Positions 1-8,418 of a DNA stretch of 64,000 nt are shown here, piece after piece. Below the pieces are notes generated by a model. That model worked only from the letters and a program-made list of their open reading frames with translations. It had not been told where the DNA came from and ran no database searches. The number at the start of each line of letters is the position of its first letter. Positions within the stretch are counted from its first letter, which is position 1. A program made the translations under genes and the position numbers. The DNA is taken from contig JAYFQX010000007.1 in the NCBI GenBank assembly GCA_034926635.1, positions 1 through 64,000 on the forward strand, given 5' to 3'. Source of the stretch: Christensenella sp034926635 (GTDB lineage Bacteria > Bacillota > Clostridia > Christensenellales > Christensenellaceae).

Positions 1-52
1 GTAGCAATACATTCAGCTAACCGATACTAATAGGTCGAGGGCTTGATCAACG
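1..52 (+). rRNA. 23S rRNA, 3' end only
   Basis: The first ~50 bases contain the conserved 23S terminal block (cgatactaataggtcgagg followed by gcttgatc). Only the 3' tail lies in the window. The exact end is estimated. It is followed by a spacer, tRNA-Asn and 5S rRNA on the same strand. Confidence 0.9.
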
Positions 53-154
53 TTATGTTGATTACAATTTAAAGGTCGAAGTTGAACCATAAGGCATCAC
101 TGTTATTTTTCTACTATTTGGTTTTGAATGTGCTTGGCACAAAAAAGTGAATAT

Positions 155-229
155 TCCTCAGTAGCTCAGCGGTAGAGCATTCGGCTGTTAACCGAAGGGT
201 CGTAGGTTCAAACCCTACCTGGGGAGCCA
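155..229 (+). tRNA. tRNA-Asn (GTT)
   Basis: A full cloverleaf can be drawn. The acceptor stem TCCTCAG pairs with CTGGGGA, and the anticodon stem TTCGG/CCGAA carries loop CTGTTAA with anticodon GTT at 187-189. The T arm contains GGTTCAAACCC, and CCA is encoded (227-229). The tRNA lies in the 23S-5S spacer rather than after the 5S gene. Confidence 0.97.
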
Positions 230-262
230 CAGATAATAAGACGAAAGTCTTACTATACAATT

Positions 263-378
<116 letters not shown>

Positions 379-387
379 TTCCATTTT

Positions 388-420
388 AAAGGTTCATAAT
401 GAAAATTGTGAACCTTTTTT
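388..420 (+). terminator. rRNA operon terminator
   Basis: AAAGGTTCA and TGAACCTTT form a nine-pair stem followed by a T run, ten bases after the end of 5S. The left arm, but not the right arm, is present again in the downstream repeat at 2679-2720. Confidence 0.9.
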
Positions 421-481
421 CTTTGCATTCTATTAAACTGAAAATTTATATTATAATAAATAATTTACTGATATGCTGTAA

Positions 482-510
482 TTGATTAAAATAACTTATT
501 TTGTTATAAT
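482..510 (+). promoter_or_regulatory. Sigma-A-type promoter of the two-component operon
   Basis: TTGATT (482-487) and TATAAT (505-510) are separated by 17 bases in an AT-rich region 40 bases before the response regulator ATG. GGGAGG at 537-542 is the ribosome binding site. Confidence 0.7.
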
Positions 511-549
511 AAACCATTAGAAAATCGGAATAAGACGGGAGGATCCCTT

Positions 550-1296
550 ATGTTTCAAATTGCAATTTGTGACGACATACCGGAGCAAGCACAATCGATC
601 CTCAAGATGACGCAGAATTATTTTGAGAGAGCTTCCCAATATGCCTCTGCCGAAATTCATGTTTACTCAAATCCTACCCTACTACTGGAAGAATCGGAAA
701 AAATGTATCAATATGATATTCTTCTTTTGGATATTTGTATGCCGGGATTGCTGGGTACTGACGTTGCAAAAGAATTCAGAATGCGTAAACAGCAAAGTGA
801 AATAATTTTTTTGACATCAAGCGATGAATTTGCGGTTGAAGCGTTTGCAGTGCATGCTGCACATTATTTGTTGAAACCTTTTGCACAGGTGCAAGTTGAT
901 GAAGCCTTAGAACGCGCGTTGGCATCTATAAAGAAAGAATCGAGAAGGACGATTACGATCAAAATGGAGGGAGGAGCGCTACGCGCAGTGGAAGTAAACC
1001 AGATTTCTTACATTGAAAGTCACGGTCACGGCCAGCAGATTCATCTTTTGACAGAAACAGTCGCAGAATCAAGGCGTACGCTTTCACGCTTACATGAGAT
1101 GCTTGAAGGAGTAGTTCCGCGGCAGTTCATTGCTCCATATAAGGGATATTTGGTTAATCAATGCTTTATCCATACCCTTTCCCCGGAAGGGATTATTCTA
1201 AAATCAGGCGAAAGACTCCCGATTGCGCGCCGCAGTTTCAGACAGCTCCGGGATAATTATTTTGATTTTATGTTCAGGGATGGCAGTAACCTATGA
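550..1296 (+). CDS. LytTR-type response regulator (AgrA-like)
   Basis: The 248-residue protein has an N-terminal receiver domain (about residues 1-125): acidic pair DD at 8-9, phospho-acceptor Asp61 in LLLDICMPG, and the conserved Lys in LLKPF. A C-terminal LytTR DNA-binding domain follows (about 135-240). This architecture is typical of AgrA/VirR-like regulators that bind direct repeats. The stop codon overlaps the ATG of the sensor kinase (ATGA), so the two are translationally coupled. No agrB- or agrD-like gene is nearby, so the signal is unknown. It lies just upstream of the peptide export cluster, which is a plausible but unproven target. Confidence 0.92.
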   Translation: MFQIAICDDIPEQAQSILKMTQNYFERASQYASAEIHVYSNPTLLLEESEKMYQYDILLLDICMPGLLGTDVAKEFRMRKQQSEIIFLTSSDEFAVEAFAVHAAHYLLKPFAQVQVDEALERALASIKKESRRTITIKMEGGALRAVEVNQISYIESHGHGQQIHLLTETVAESRRTLSRLHEMLEGVVPRQFIAPYKGYLVNQCFIHTLSPEGIILKSGERLPIARRSFRQLRDNYFDFMFRDGSNL

Positions 1297-2555
1297 TTGC
1301 TTTTGAAGTTATCGCGCAAATTCTTCGATTTCCATTACCCGGAGTATTTTCAATGCTTTTCCGAATTTATGGTTTGGGTGCGCGAAATAAAAAATCAGCA
1401 GTAATCGGCATGATCGTTTTTTTGATTATTTCTTTTATAATTCCATGTATGCTTATTCCATTTATTGGCTATGAAAATTATAAGAATAGTTCTATTTTGT
1501 TTATGATTGCAGCGAATATAGCAGCTTTTATCATTTCTAATGATAATTTTGTAAAAACATTATTTCTACAATTGGTTCAAGCGAATATAATAACATGGAT
1601 TTCCGTTACTTTAAGTGCGTTTCGACATTATTTCAATTGGTCCTACTCCATATTAATTATTTTAATGCTTGTGATTTATCCGCTACTATTTTTCTTTGCA
1701 CTAAAACATTTTGCGGGTCCGCTTCGTTTTATGGTAGACAACATCCGAAGTGGATGGGCAGTGCTTCTTGCTGTCCCTGCCTGCACCCTAATGACTGGGA
1801 TTGTGGCGGTATTTACAAATTATATGATGAACAGTTATGATCCATTGATTTCCATATTGGTATTTTCTCTTCTGGAGATCGGTTTTTTGATGTATATTAT
1901 TGGTCTTTACCGTTCGCTGCGGGAAATCACAGCACTCGCAAAAAAAACGACGCAGTGGGAACTGCTGGAATCGGAATTGTCATCATACGAAGAATATCTT
2001 GAAAGTGCCCGTAATATGCGTCATGATTTACGGCATCATAACGCGTTGCTGCATGATTTTTTGCAGAATAACGATATTGAAGCTGCAAAAGAGTATCTGC
2101 ATGAATATGATTACAGTATTGCGATAACAGCGCCTTCGCGCTATTGCGTCAATTCAGTAGCCAATGCTGTTTTGCGTATCTATGGGCGGCGATGCGAAAA
2201 AGCCGGGATTTTATACCAGATTCAGGCGAACATTCCGACTAAACTGCCTTTAAGCGCATCAGAATTGGGCGTTGTACTCTCTAATATTCTTGAAAACGCG
2301 TTATATGCCGCACAGGAGGTTATGAATGGGAGCATTTCATTGCGCTGTCGTACTGAAGAGGACACTCTTCTTTTGGTCATGGAGAATTCAACCGGGGAAG
2401 AAGCAGTATTTTCGGATGGCTTTCCTCTTTCCAAAAGACCAGGCGGCGGGATTGGCATGAAGAATGTCGCTGCGGTTCTGACCCGTTACGGCGGTCTTAT
2501 GCAGTGCCGACAAAATGGAAATATATTTATTACCCAATTGATTTTACCGCTTTGA
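1293..2555 (+). CDS. GHKL sensor histidine kinase (AgrC-like)
   Basis: The 420-residue protein has about six hydrophobic segments in residues 1-205, then a short linker and a cytoplasmic kinase core. The phospho-acceptor region reads MRHDLRHHNALLHDF, as in AgrC/ComD-type kinases. The ATP-binding domain shows the N box (SNILENALYAA) and a glycine box (GGGIGMKNV). It is coupled by a four-base overlap to the LytTR regulator upstream. In this family the ligand is usually an exported peptide, which suggests but does not show a link to the peptide exporters downstream. A terminator follows directly, so this operon ends here. Confidence 0.9.
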   Translation: MIAFEVIAQILRFPLPGVFSMLFRIYGLGARNKKSAVIGMIVFLIISFIIPCMLIPFIGYENYKNSSILFMIAANIAAFIISNDNFVKTLFLQLVQANIITWISVTLSAFRHYFNWSYSILIILMLVIYPLLFFFALKHFAGPLRFMVDNIRSGWAVLLAVPACTLMTGIVAVFTNYMMNSYDPLISILVFSLLEIGFLMYIIGLYRSLREITALAKKTTQWELLESELSSYEEYLESARNMRHDLRHHNALLHDFLQNNDIEAAKEYLHEYDYSIAITAPSRYCVNSVANAVLRIYGRRCEKAGILYQIQANIPTKLPLSASELGVVLSNILENALYAAQEVMNGSISLRCRTEEDTLLLVMENSTGEEAVFSDGFPLSKRPGGGIGMKNVAAVLTRYGGLMQCRQNGNIFITQLILPL

Positions 2556-2570
2556 AACTGGATTTTGAAA

Positions 2571-2602
2571 TACCCTTGCTATAACGCAGGGGTACTTTTT
2601 TG
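2571..2602 (+). terminator. Terminator of the two-component operon
   Basis: TACCCTTGC and GCAGGGGTA form a nine-pair stem (one G-T wobble) with loop tataac, followed by TTTTTT. Confidence 0.85.
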
Positions 2603-2678
2603 TTGTTTCATGAAATAAAACCGTCATTTTGTGAAAGATATAAAAATTTTTTAATTTAAATGATACCATAAAATAGAA

Positions 2679-2720
2679 GATTGGTAGATGCCAGATTCCA
2701 TTTTAAAGGTTCATAATGAA
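2679..2720 (+). repeat. 42-base duplicate of the 5S 3' end and half its terminator
   Basis: Bases 2679-2720 match 362-403 at 41 of 42 positions; the only difference is C371 versus A2688. The copy holds the last 17 bases of 5S, the trailer, and the left arm of the terminator stem without its right arm. It is therefore a remnant and not a gene. The two copies bracket the 2.3-kb two-component operon as direct repeats. Confidence 0.93.
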
Positions 2721-2743
2721 TCTATTTGTAAAAAGGTGAAACG

Positions 2744-2950
2744 ATGGAGATTGACCATACAAAAGAAATTGAACAGCGGATCAGTGCACTATATGTTGGA
2801 CCTTATGACAAATGCATTTTTTTTGCGATAAAAGAAAATGTGCTATCAGGAATCCGTGCTTGCAAATACTGTATCTATGGCAAGTTTTCGCAGGGTGAGG
2901 TTGCGCCGGGAGAACGGGGAGTCTGCAAGTATAAATCTTTTGGGCGATAA
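2744..2950 (+). CDS. Small cysteine-containing protein of unknown function
   Basis: A 68-residue ORF with a good ribosome binding site (AAAAGGTG, about six bases before ATG) starts 24 bases after the 5S remnant and 42 bases before the first exporter gene. It has four Cys, with a CKYC pair and a later lone Cys (GVCKYKSF) in the C-terminal half, and charged residues at the N-terminus. It has no double-glycine leader, signal peptide or membrane segment. I do not recognise a family. It could be a small regulator, an immunity-type protein, or the remains of a peptide gene altered when the 5S segment was rearranged. Coding status rests on the ribosome binding site and position. Confidence 0.5.
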   Translation: MEIDHTKEIEQRISALYVGPYDKCIFFAIKENVLSGIRACKYCIYGKFSQGEVAPGERGVCKYKSFGR

Positions 2951-2991
2951 GGCTTCAAAAACGGAAGAATAATATAGACGGGAAAAAACGG

Positions 2992-3468
2992 ATGCGAAAA
3001 GAAATAGAAAAAAAGAGTATAAGAAGTCCCGAGCAATTAGAAGAAGCAATTAAAATTTCTACGCCAGGCGTATGGGTTGTAGTCGTGTTAGGCATCCTTG
3101 CATTGGGCGCTTTTTTGTTATGGGCAAGCATGGGAAGTATCCCGACAAAAGTGAGCTCCGTTGCATGGGTGGAAAATACTGCGGCTGTCATGTATATCCC
3201 GGAAGATCGGATGAAAGGGATCGACACGACGAAAGAAGTCATTGTAGACGGACAATATCATGAAATTATTTCGATATCGAACGAGCCGATTTCTGCGGAA
3301 GAATTGAAGACAACTTTGGATGATGAGATGTACTACCGTTTGAATCCGGCTGATTGGTCATATGAAGTAAAATTTGATGCGCAAGGGCTCGGAGAAGGGG
3401 CAAAAGTCGCTAGCGTGGTGGTCGAAGCAGTGCATCCTATTTCCTTTATTTTTCGATCTGGAGAATGA
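2992..3468 (+). CDS. Short HlyD-like secretion protein, NHLM exporter set A
   Basis: The 158-residue protein starts with the N-terminal pattern of NHLM/NHLP bacteriocin secretion proteins: an SPEQLEEAIKIS block, then one membrane span (about residues 27-47) ending in W-x4-GSIPT. A beta-rich extracytoplasmic part follows. Family members with a full adaptor fold are, to my knowledge, around 400 residues. This one lacks the coiled-coil hairpin and is close to a membrane anchor plus a short domain. The next gene overlaps or abuts its stop. A paralogue is at 9939-10454. The likely role is an accessory subunit for the C39 ABC transporter. The function is inferred from the family and the gene order. 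Confidence 0.8.
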   Translation: MRKEIEKKSIRSPEQLEEAIKISTPGVWVVVVLGILALGAFLLWASMGSIPTKVSSVAWVENTAAVMYIPEDRMKGIDTTKEVIVDGQYHEIISISNEPISAEELKTTLDDEMYYRLNPADWSYEVKFDAQGLGEGAKVASVVVEAVHPISFIFRSGE

Positions 3469-3470
3469 GC

Positions 3471-5651
3471 ATGAAAAAGATGCAAAAAAAACCTTTGCAT
3501 AAAAAAGTGGCAAAAGTCCCCGTCATTATGCAAATGGAAGCATTGGAATGCGGCGCAGCAAGCCTTGCGATGGTATTTGCATATTATAAAAAATGGGTTC
3601 CACTGGATCAGGTACGCAAGGATTGCGGTGTGTCACGGGATGGTTCTAACGCAAAGAATGTATTACAGGCAGCACGTTCCTATGGGCTTGCTGCAAAAGG
3701 ATATCGATTCGAAGAAATAGAAACGCTAAAAACACAAGGAACATTTCCGTGCATTGTGTTTTGGAACTTTAATCATTTTGTTGTACTTTGTGGTTTTCAT
3801 AAAGGAAAAGCGGTTTTGAATGATCCCGCCAGAGGCGCTGTAGCTGTACCCATGAAGGAATTCAGCGAAGCGTTTACCGGAATTTGCCTTTGTTTCGAAC
3901 CAACGGAAAAATTCGAGCCGGGTGGTAAGCCCAATTCCATTTTAGAGTTTGTGAAAGAACGCCTGCGGGGAAGCGCACCGATTTTTGCACTGGTTGTTTT
4001 GATGACTTTGATTACTACAATTATTTCTATGGTAAACCCGGCATTTTCAAGTGTGTTTTTAGACAGAATTTTAGGGCAGGGGCAGCGCGATTGGCTGGGA
4101 CCGTTTTTGCTTATTCTGCTGGGGTTCAACGTTTTGCAGGTTGTGATCGGCTTTGCGCGGTCGGTCTACCTACTTAAAATTCAGGGAAAATTTTTGGTTT
4201 CCTCCAACAGTCGTTTTATGTGGCATGTTTTGCGGATGCCGATTGATTTTTTTTCACAGCGGTTGGCAGGGGACATTGCATCACGCCGAAGCGCAAACGA
4301 AAATATTTCAAATACGCTGATCCAGACTTTTGCACCGCTTATTTTGGATATGGTTTCGCTGATATTGTATGCGGTCATTATTTTTCGGTACAGCGTTTTA
4401 CTATCGCTGATTGGAATTGCGACCCTTGTGATCAATATGCTGGTATCCAGTTATACCAGTAAAAAGCGAATTAATTTGATGCGCGTCAGCGCACGAGACG
4501 CGGGAAAATTAGCGGGAACAACGATCGCCGCGGCAGAAATGATCGAAACTATTAAATCTGCAGGCGCAGAAAACGGTTTTTTTGAAAAATGGGCGGGATA
4601 TCAGGCAGCGGTCAACGCAACGAGTGTAAAAAACGAAAAAATGAATCAGTTTTTGGGAAATATTCCATCACTGATCTCTTCGATTTGTAATATTGTAGTC
4701 CTTTTGCTCGGCGTATGGCTGGTGATTATGGGGCAGTGGACAGAAGGCATGATCCTTGCTTTTCAGGGTTATTTAGGAGGTTTTATGGCGCCGGTCAACA
4801 GCTTGATCAGCGCAGGCAGAAATGTGCAGGAATTACGTACGGATATGGAGCGGATTCAGGATATTATGGAATATCCTGCAGATGTGAAATTTGGAGAAGA
4901 GCCGCTTGACGACAGTATTGAATATACAAAGTTAAACGGGACAATAGAATTAAAAAATGTTACTTTTGGTTATGCCAAGCTTGCACCGCCGTTAATCCGT
5001 GATTTTAACCTTATCATTCACCCGGGCGATAAAATTGCGATAGTCGGTCTTTCAGGGTGCGGAAAGTCTACACTAGCGAAACTCGTCAGCGGTTTATATG
5101 AACCATGGGACGGCGAAATTCTTTATGATGGTAAAAAGCGCACGGAAATTCCACGTGAAGTTTTTACCGGCAGTATTGCGGTGGTTGATCAGGACATTAC
5201 TTTATTCAGCGATACGATTATCAATAACATTCGGATGTGGGACGATTCTATTGAAAATTTTGCGGTTGTACTTGCGGCGCGTGATGCTGACATCCATGAA
5301 GCAATTATGCAGCGCAAGGATGGATATCGTCACAAAATATTAAAGGGCGGTGCGGATTTTTCAGGCGGGCAGCGCCAAAGACTGGAGATCGCCCGTGTAT
5401 TGGCGCAGGATCCAACAATTGTAATATTGGACGAGGCAACGAGCGCGCTTGATACGAAAACAGAGCAGAAAGTTGTTGGGGCAATCAGCGACCGCGGCAT
5501 TACCAGCATTGTAATTGCCCACAGGCTTTCTACGGTGCGTGACGCAGATCAGATCATTGTGATGGATAATGGGATGGTGGTGGAACGCGGCACGCATCAA
5601 GAGCTTTATCAAAAAGGCGGCGTATATGCCCGGTTAGTAACAAGCGAATAA
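3471..5651 (+). CDS. NHLM-type peptidase/ABC transporter A (active C39 domain)
   Basis: The protein has 726 residues from the ATG at 3471; another ATG at 3465 sits too close to GGAGA. Domain order is C39 peptidase (about 15-140), six-helix ABC membrane domain (about 160-445), then ATPase. The peptidase triad is intact: Cys27 in ALECGAASL, His102 in NFNHFVVL, Asp118 in LNDPARG. The ATPase has Walker A GLSGCGKST, signature FSGGQRQR and Walker B IVILDEATSALD. C39 transporters cut leaders after a double glycine and export the core. The best substrate in the cluster is the peptide at 8054-8338. Its paralogue at 10447-12618 has lost all three catalytic residues. Confidence 0.93.
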   Translation: MKKMQKKPLHKKVAKVPVIMQMEALECGAASLAMVFAYYKKWVPLDQVRKDCGVSRDGSNAKNVLQAARSYGLAAKGYRFEEIETLKTQGTFPCIVFWNFNHFVVLCGFHKGKAVLNDPARGAVAVPMKEFSEAFTGICLCFEPTEKFEPGGKPNSILEFVKERLRGSAPIFALVVLMTLITTIISMVNPAFSSVFLDRILGQGQRDWLGPFLLILLGFNVLQVVIGFARSVYLLKIQGKFLVSSNSRFMWHVLRMPIDFFSQRLAGDIASRRSANENISNTLIQTFAPLILDMVSLILYAVIIFRYSVLLSLIGIATLVINMLVSSYTSKKRINLMRVSARDAGKLAGTTIAAAEMIETIKSAGAENGFFEKWAGYQAAVNATSVKNEKMNQFLGNIPSLISSICNIVVLLLGVWLVIMGQWTEGMILAFQGYLGGFMAPVNSLISAGRNVQELRTDMERIQDIMEYPADVKFGEEPLDDSIEYTKLNGTIELKNVTFGYAKLAPPLIRDFNLIIHPGDKIAIVGLSGCGKSTLAKLVSGLYEPWDGEILYDGKKRTEIPREVFTGSIAVVDQDITLFSDTIINNIRMWDDSIENFAVVLAARDADIHEAIMQRKDGYRHKILKGGADFSGGQRQRLEIARVLAQDPTIVILDEATSALDTKTEQKVVGAISDRGITSIVIAHRLSTVRDADQIIVMDNGMVVERGTHQELYQKGGVYARLVTSE

Positions 5652-5703
5652 GCGGAATATACAAAAAAACAGGCGATTGATTGAAACGGCATAAGGAGAG
5701 ACT

Positions 5704-7884
5704 ATGGGCTGGTTTGACGAACAGATCAAACAACGAATAAAAAATGATGATGAGCAATTTGAGGCTGCGTTTGCACGTATGGCCGGGATTGTTATGGATG
5801 AATCTGATTTTGATAACGCCACGGATTCAGAAAAAAATCGCAGCGCAGTAGAAAAAATTATGCGTTATTTTCGTATTAAGTCTGTTGATGTGCCGGAGGA
5901 AGTCTGCGGATTGCAGGAAAGACTGGAATATATTTTCAGACCGTCGGGAGTTATGCGCAGGACGGTAAAATTAGAGGGAAAATGGTATCAAAATGCCGTC
6001 GGGCCAATGTTAATGACCAGTGATGACGGCCATTTGGTTGCACTGATACCGCGTGCGATGACGGGGTATACATATACCGACCCCAATACAGGTCGACAAA
6101 AACGGGTAAGCGCAGATGTGGCAAGCAAACTCGGGACGGAAGCAATTTGTTTTTATAAACCTTTACCGCAAAAAAAATTGAACGTATCGGATTTATTGAA
6201 ATATATTTTTTCTATGGTAAACGCAGGAGATATTACGCTCATTGCCTTTGCAACGCTTTGCACCACCTTGATCGGGCTGCTTGGACCGTATATCAATAAA
6301 CTTTTATTTGGCGTTGTGATCCCGTCGGCAACGGTGATGCTGTTGGCACCGATTGCGGTTTTATTTATCGGGGCGACGGTTTCTACACTTGCCATTCGGA
6401 TTTTTTCCAGTCTGGTGACGTCACGGCTTACCGTAAAAATGACGATTGCGGTGGAATCCGCTTCCATGATGAGGCTATTATCGCTCCCGACGGGATTTTT
6501 CAAGCAATACAGTTCGGGAGAGCTGGTAACGCGTATGCAGGCAGTGAACGGGGCATGTGCCGCAATTACCAATGCTATTTTCCAAGCGGGTTTTACATCG
6601 CTGTTTTCTTTGATTTATATTGGACAGATTTTCACATTCGCGCCTTCTTTGGTGGTTCCCGCTTTATGTATCATTGGCGTGACAGTAGTATTTTCTGTAA
6701 TTTCGGTTTTAATGCAAATGAAATTGACAAAAAAACGCATGGAAATCGCCTCTAAAGAAAGCGGTATGGTTTTCTCGCTTTTTTCGGGCGTTCAAAAAAT
6801 AAAGCTTACTGGCAGCGAAAAACGGGCGTTTGCCAACTGGGCAAAGTTATATGCAGATGCGGCGAACCTGCAATTTCGTCCGCCGTGGTATCTGCGCGCC
6901 AGCACGGTAGTATCCACAGCAATCGGACTGCTGGGTACGCTTATAATCTATTGGGTAGCCGGGCAAAACAGTGTGTCGGTTGCGGATTATATGGCATTTA
7001 ATGCGTCCTACGGGATGGTTATGGGTGCTTTTTTATCAATGTCATCGATTTTTTCAATTATTGCAGGCATCAGACCTTCCCTTGAGCTTGCAAAACCATT
7101 TTTGAAGGAAATACCGGAGGTAGCGGAAAACAAAAAAGTAATTACGCGGCTGATGGGCGGAATAGAACTGAACAATATCAGTTTTCGCTATAACGAAGAT
7201 ATGCCATATGTACTTAATAACCTGTCGCTGAAGATAAAAAGCGGGCAGTACGTAGCGATTGTGGGAAAAACCGGATGCGGGAAATCTACGTTAATCCGTT
7301 TGCTGCTTGGGTTTGAACAACCGGAACGCGGTGCAGTTTATTTTGACGGGATGGATGTAGAGACGATGGATCTGAAGTCGCTTCGCAGAAAGATTGGCAC
7401 AGTAATGCAGGATGGTAAGCTTTTTTCGGGTGATGTATATTCCAATATCACAATTTGCGCTCCGAACGCAAGTTTGGATGATGCGTGGAAGGCGGCGGAA
7501 ACGGCAGGCGTAGCCGATGATATTCGCAGGATGCCCATGGGAATGCACACCATTATTTCCGAAGGAGGCGGCGGTGTTTCGGGAGGCCAGCGCCAAAGGT
7601 TGATGATTGCGCGGGCGGTGGCAGCAAAACCACGAATTTTGATTTTTGATGAAGCGACGAGCGCCCTTGATAATATTACACAGAAAAAAATATCGGATGC
7701 TTTGGACGAGCTGCGATGTACGCGTCTTGTGGTGGCGCACAGACTCTCCACTATCCGTCACTGTGACAGAATTATTGTACTGGACAGCGGAAAAATAGCG
7801 GAGGAGGGAACCTTTTCAGAATTAATGGAAAAGCAAGGATTGTTTTATGAATTGGCAAAAAGGCAAATTGCAGACGAAAGTTAA
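5704..7884 (+). CDS. NHLM-type ABC transporter A, second ATPase/permease subunit
   Basis: The 726-residue protein has a cytoplasmic N-terminal region of about 150 residues without C39 motifs, an ABC membrane domain (about 165-440) and an ATPase with Walker A GKTGCGKST, signature VSGGQRQR and Walker B ILIFDEATSALD. This matches the second ABC protein of NHLM bacteriocin systems, which pairs with the peptidase-bearing one. It follows its partner by 52 bases with AAGGAGAG before the ATG. Its first 24 residues are identical to those of the paralogue at 12666, although the following 130 residues diverge. It probably forms a heteromeric exporter with the 3471 product; this is inferred. Confidence 0.9.
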   Translation: MGWFDEQIKQRIKNDDEQFEAAFARMAGIVMDESDFDNATDSEKNRSAVEKIMRYFRIKSVDVPEEVCGLQERLEYIFRPSGVMRRTVKLEGKWYQNAVGPMLMTSDDGHLVALIPRAMTGYTYTDPNTGRQKRVSADVASKLGTEAICFYKPLPQKKLNVSDLLKYIFSMVNAGDITLIAFATLCTTLIGLLGPYINKLLFGVVIPSATVMLLAPIAVLFIGATVSTLAIRIFSSLVTSRLTVKMTIAVESASMMRLLSLPTGFFKQYSSGELVTRMQAVNGACAAITNAIFQAGFTSLFSLIYIGQIFTFAPSLVVPALCIIGVTVVFSVISVLMQMKLTKKRMEIASKESGMVFSLFSGVQKIKLTGSEKRAFANWAKLYADAANLQFRPPWYLRASTVVSTAIGLLGTLIIYWVAGQNSVSVADYMAFNASYGMVMGAFLSMSSIFSIIAGIRPSLELAKPFLKEIPEVAENKKVITRLMGGIELNNISFRYNEDMPYVLNNLSLKIKSGQYVAIVGKTGCGKSTLIRLLLGFEQPERGAVYFDGMDVETMDLKSLRRKIGTVMQDGKLFSGDVYSNITICAPNASLDDAWKAAETAGVADDIRRMPMGMHTIISEGGGGVSGGQRQRLMIARAVAAKPRILIFDEATSALDNITQKKISDALDELRCTRLVVAHRLSTIRHCDRIIVLDSGKIAEEGTFSELMEKQGLFYELAKRQIADES

Positions 7885-7926
7885 TCTTATGTCTGATTAC
7901 GCTGTGGGGAAACAGGACTTGCATGC

Positions 7927-7944
7927 ATCTCTCATGCGAGAGAT
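7927..7944 (+). other. Small hairpin between exporter A and the precursor gene
   Basis: ATCTCTC and GAGAGAT form a seven-pair stem with loop ATGC and no T run. It is in the 169-base gap before the precursor peptide gene, so it may mark an RNA processing point or a stabiliser that sets precursor expression apart from the transporter genes. It is not a clear terminator. Confidence 0.4.
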
Positions 7945-8053
7945 TCCGAAGCCAGAATAAATTAAAGCATATAAATTTTATGATTTATTTTAAAAAAAAG
8001 ACTAACGTTTAGGCGAACGATAGGTATAAACAAATAAAAAGGAGTGCAAAGCA

Positions 8054-8338
8054 ATGAGTGAAGAAAAAAAAGCGAGAACAATGGAATTACAAGATGATGA
8101 TTTGGAGGCAGTAACAGGGGGAGCGTGTCCGAAAGGCTATTGCGCAATAGAGAGCCATCGTGCGGAAACGCTGATGTATTACAAGGTGGTCAACGATCCG
8201 CAGAATGATTGTTGCAGTCTTTTTCAGGTGAGCTCCTATTATTGTGAACGCGGACCTTGTTATATGTGCGCTCACTATAACAGGGGTGGATATTGCACGC
8301 ATCCGGCAAACACAGTGGTTGGGGAATATCAAGGGTAA
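8054..8338 (+). CDS. Cysteine-rich peptide precursor with double-glycine leader
   Basis: The 94-residue peptide has a 23-residue acidic leader ending MELQDDDLEAVTGG. This fits the C39 leader rule (L at -12, L at -7, V at -4, GG at -2/-1). The predicted 71-residue core has eight Cys in the pattern C-x4-C-x22-CC-x9-C-x4-C-x2-C-x8-C and many Tyr. The ribosome binding site AAGGAG precedes the ATG. It lies between exporter set A and the phosphatase/exporter set B. No lanthipeptide synthetase, radical SAM enzyme or YcaO gene is in the window, so the core may be disulfide-linked, metal-bound or unmodified. It could be a bacteriocin or a signal. I do not recognise the core family. Confidence 0.85.
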   Translation: MSEEKKARTMELQDDDLEAVTGGACPKGYCAIESHRAETLMYYKVVNDPQNDCCSLFQVSSYYCERGPCYMCAHYNRGGYCTHPANTVVGEYQG

Positions 8339-8418
8339 GTTACACGCAATCACAAAATAAGGATCGCTTCATAGAATATGCGGAATTGAAATAAGAATTG
8401 CATTTTTGAGAAGAAACA

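Noticed and set aside
404..2678. Complete mobile element between the 42-base repeats
   Set aside because: No integrase, transposase or relaxase gene is present, so only the direct repeat is reported.
2679..2720. Second 5S rRNA gene
   Set aside because: Only the last 17 bases of 5S plus trailer are present; no 5' part or internal helices.
7291..7761. 156-residue minus-strand ORF opposite the exporter ATPase
   Set aside because: It mirrors the conserved ATPase motifs on the other strand, and has no ribosome binding site or family features.
8054..8338. Lanthipeptide or nitrile-hydratase-leader precursor
   Set aside because: The leader is short (23 residues) and not nitrile-hydratase-like, and no lanthionine or cyclodehydratase enzyme is nearby.
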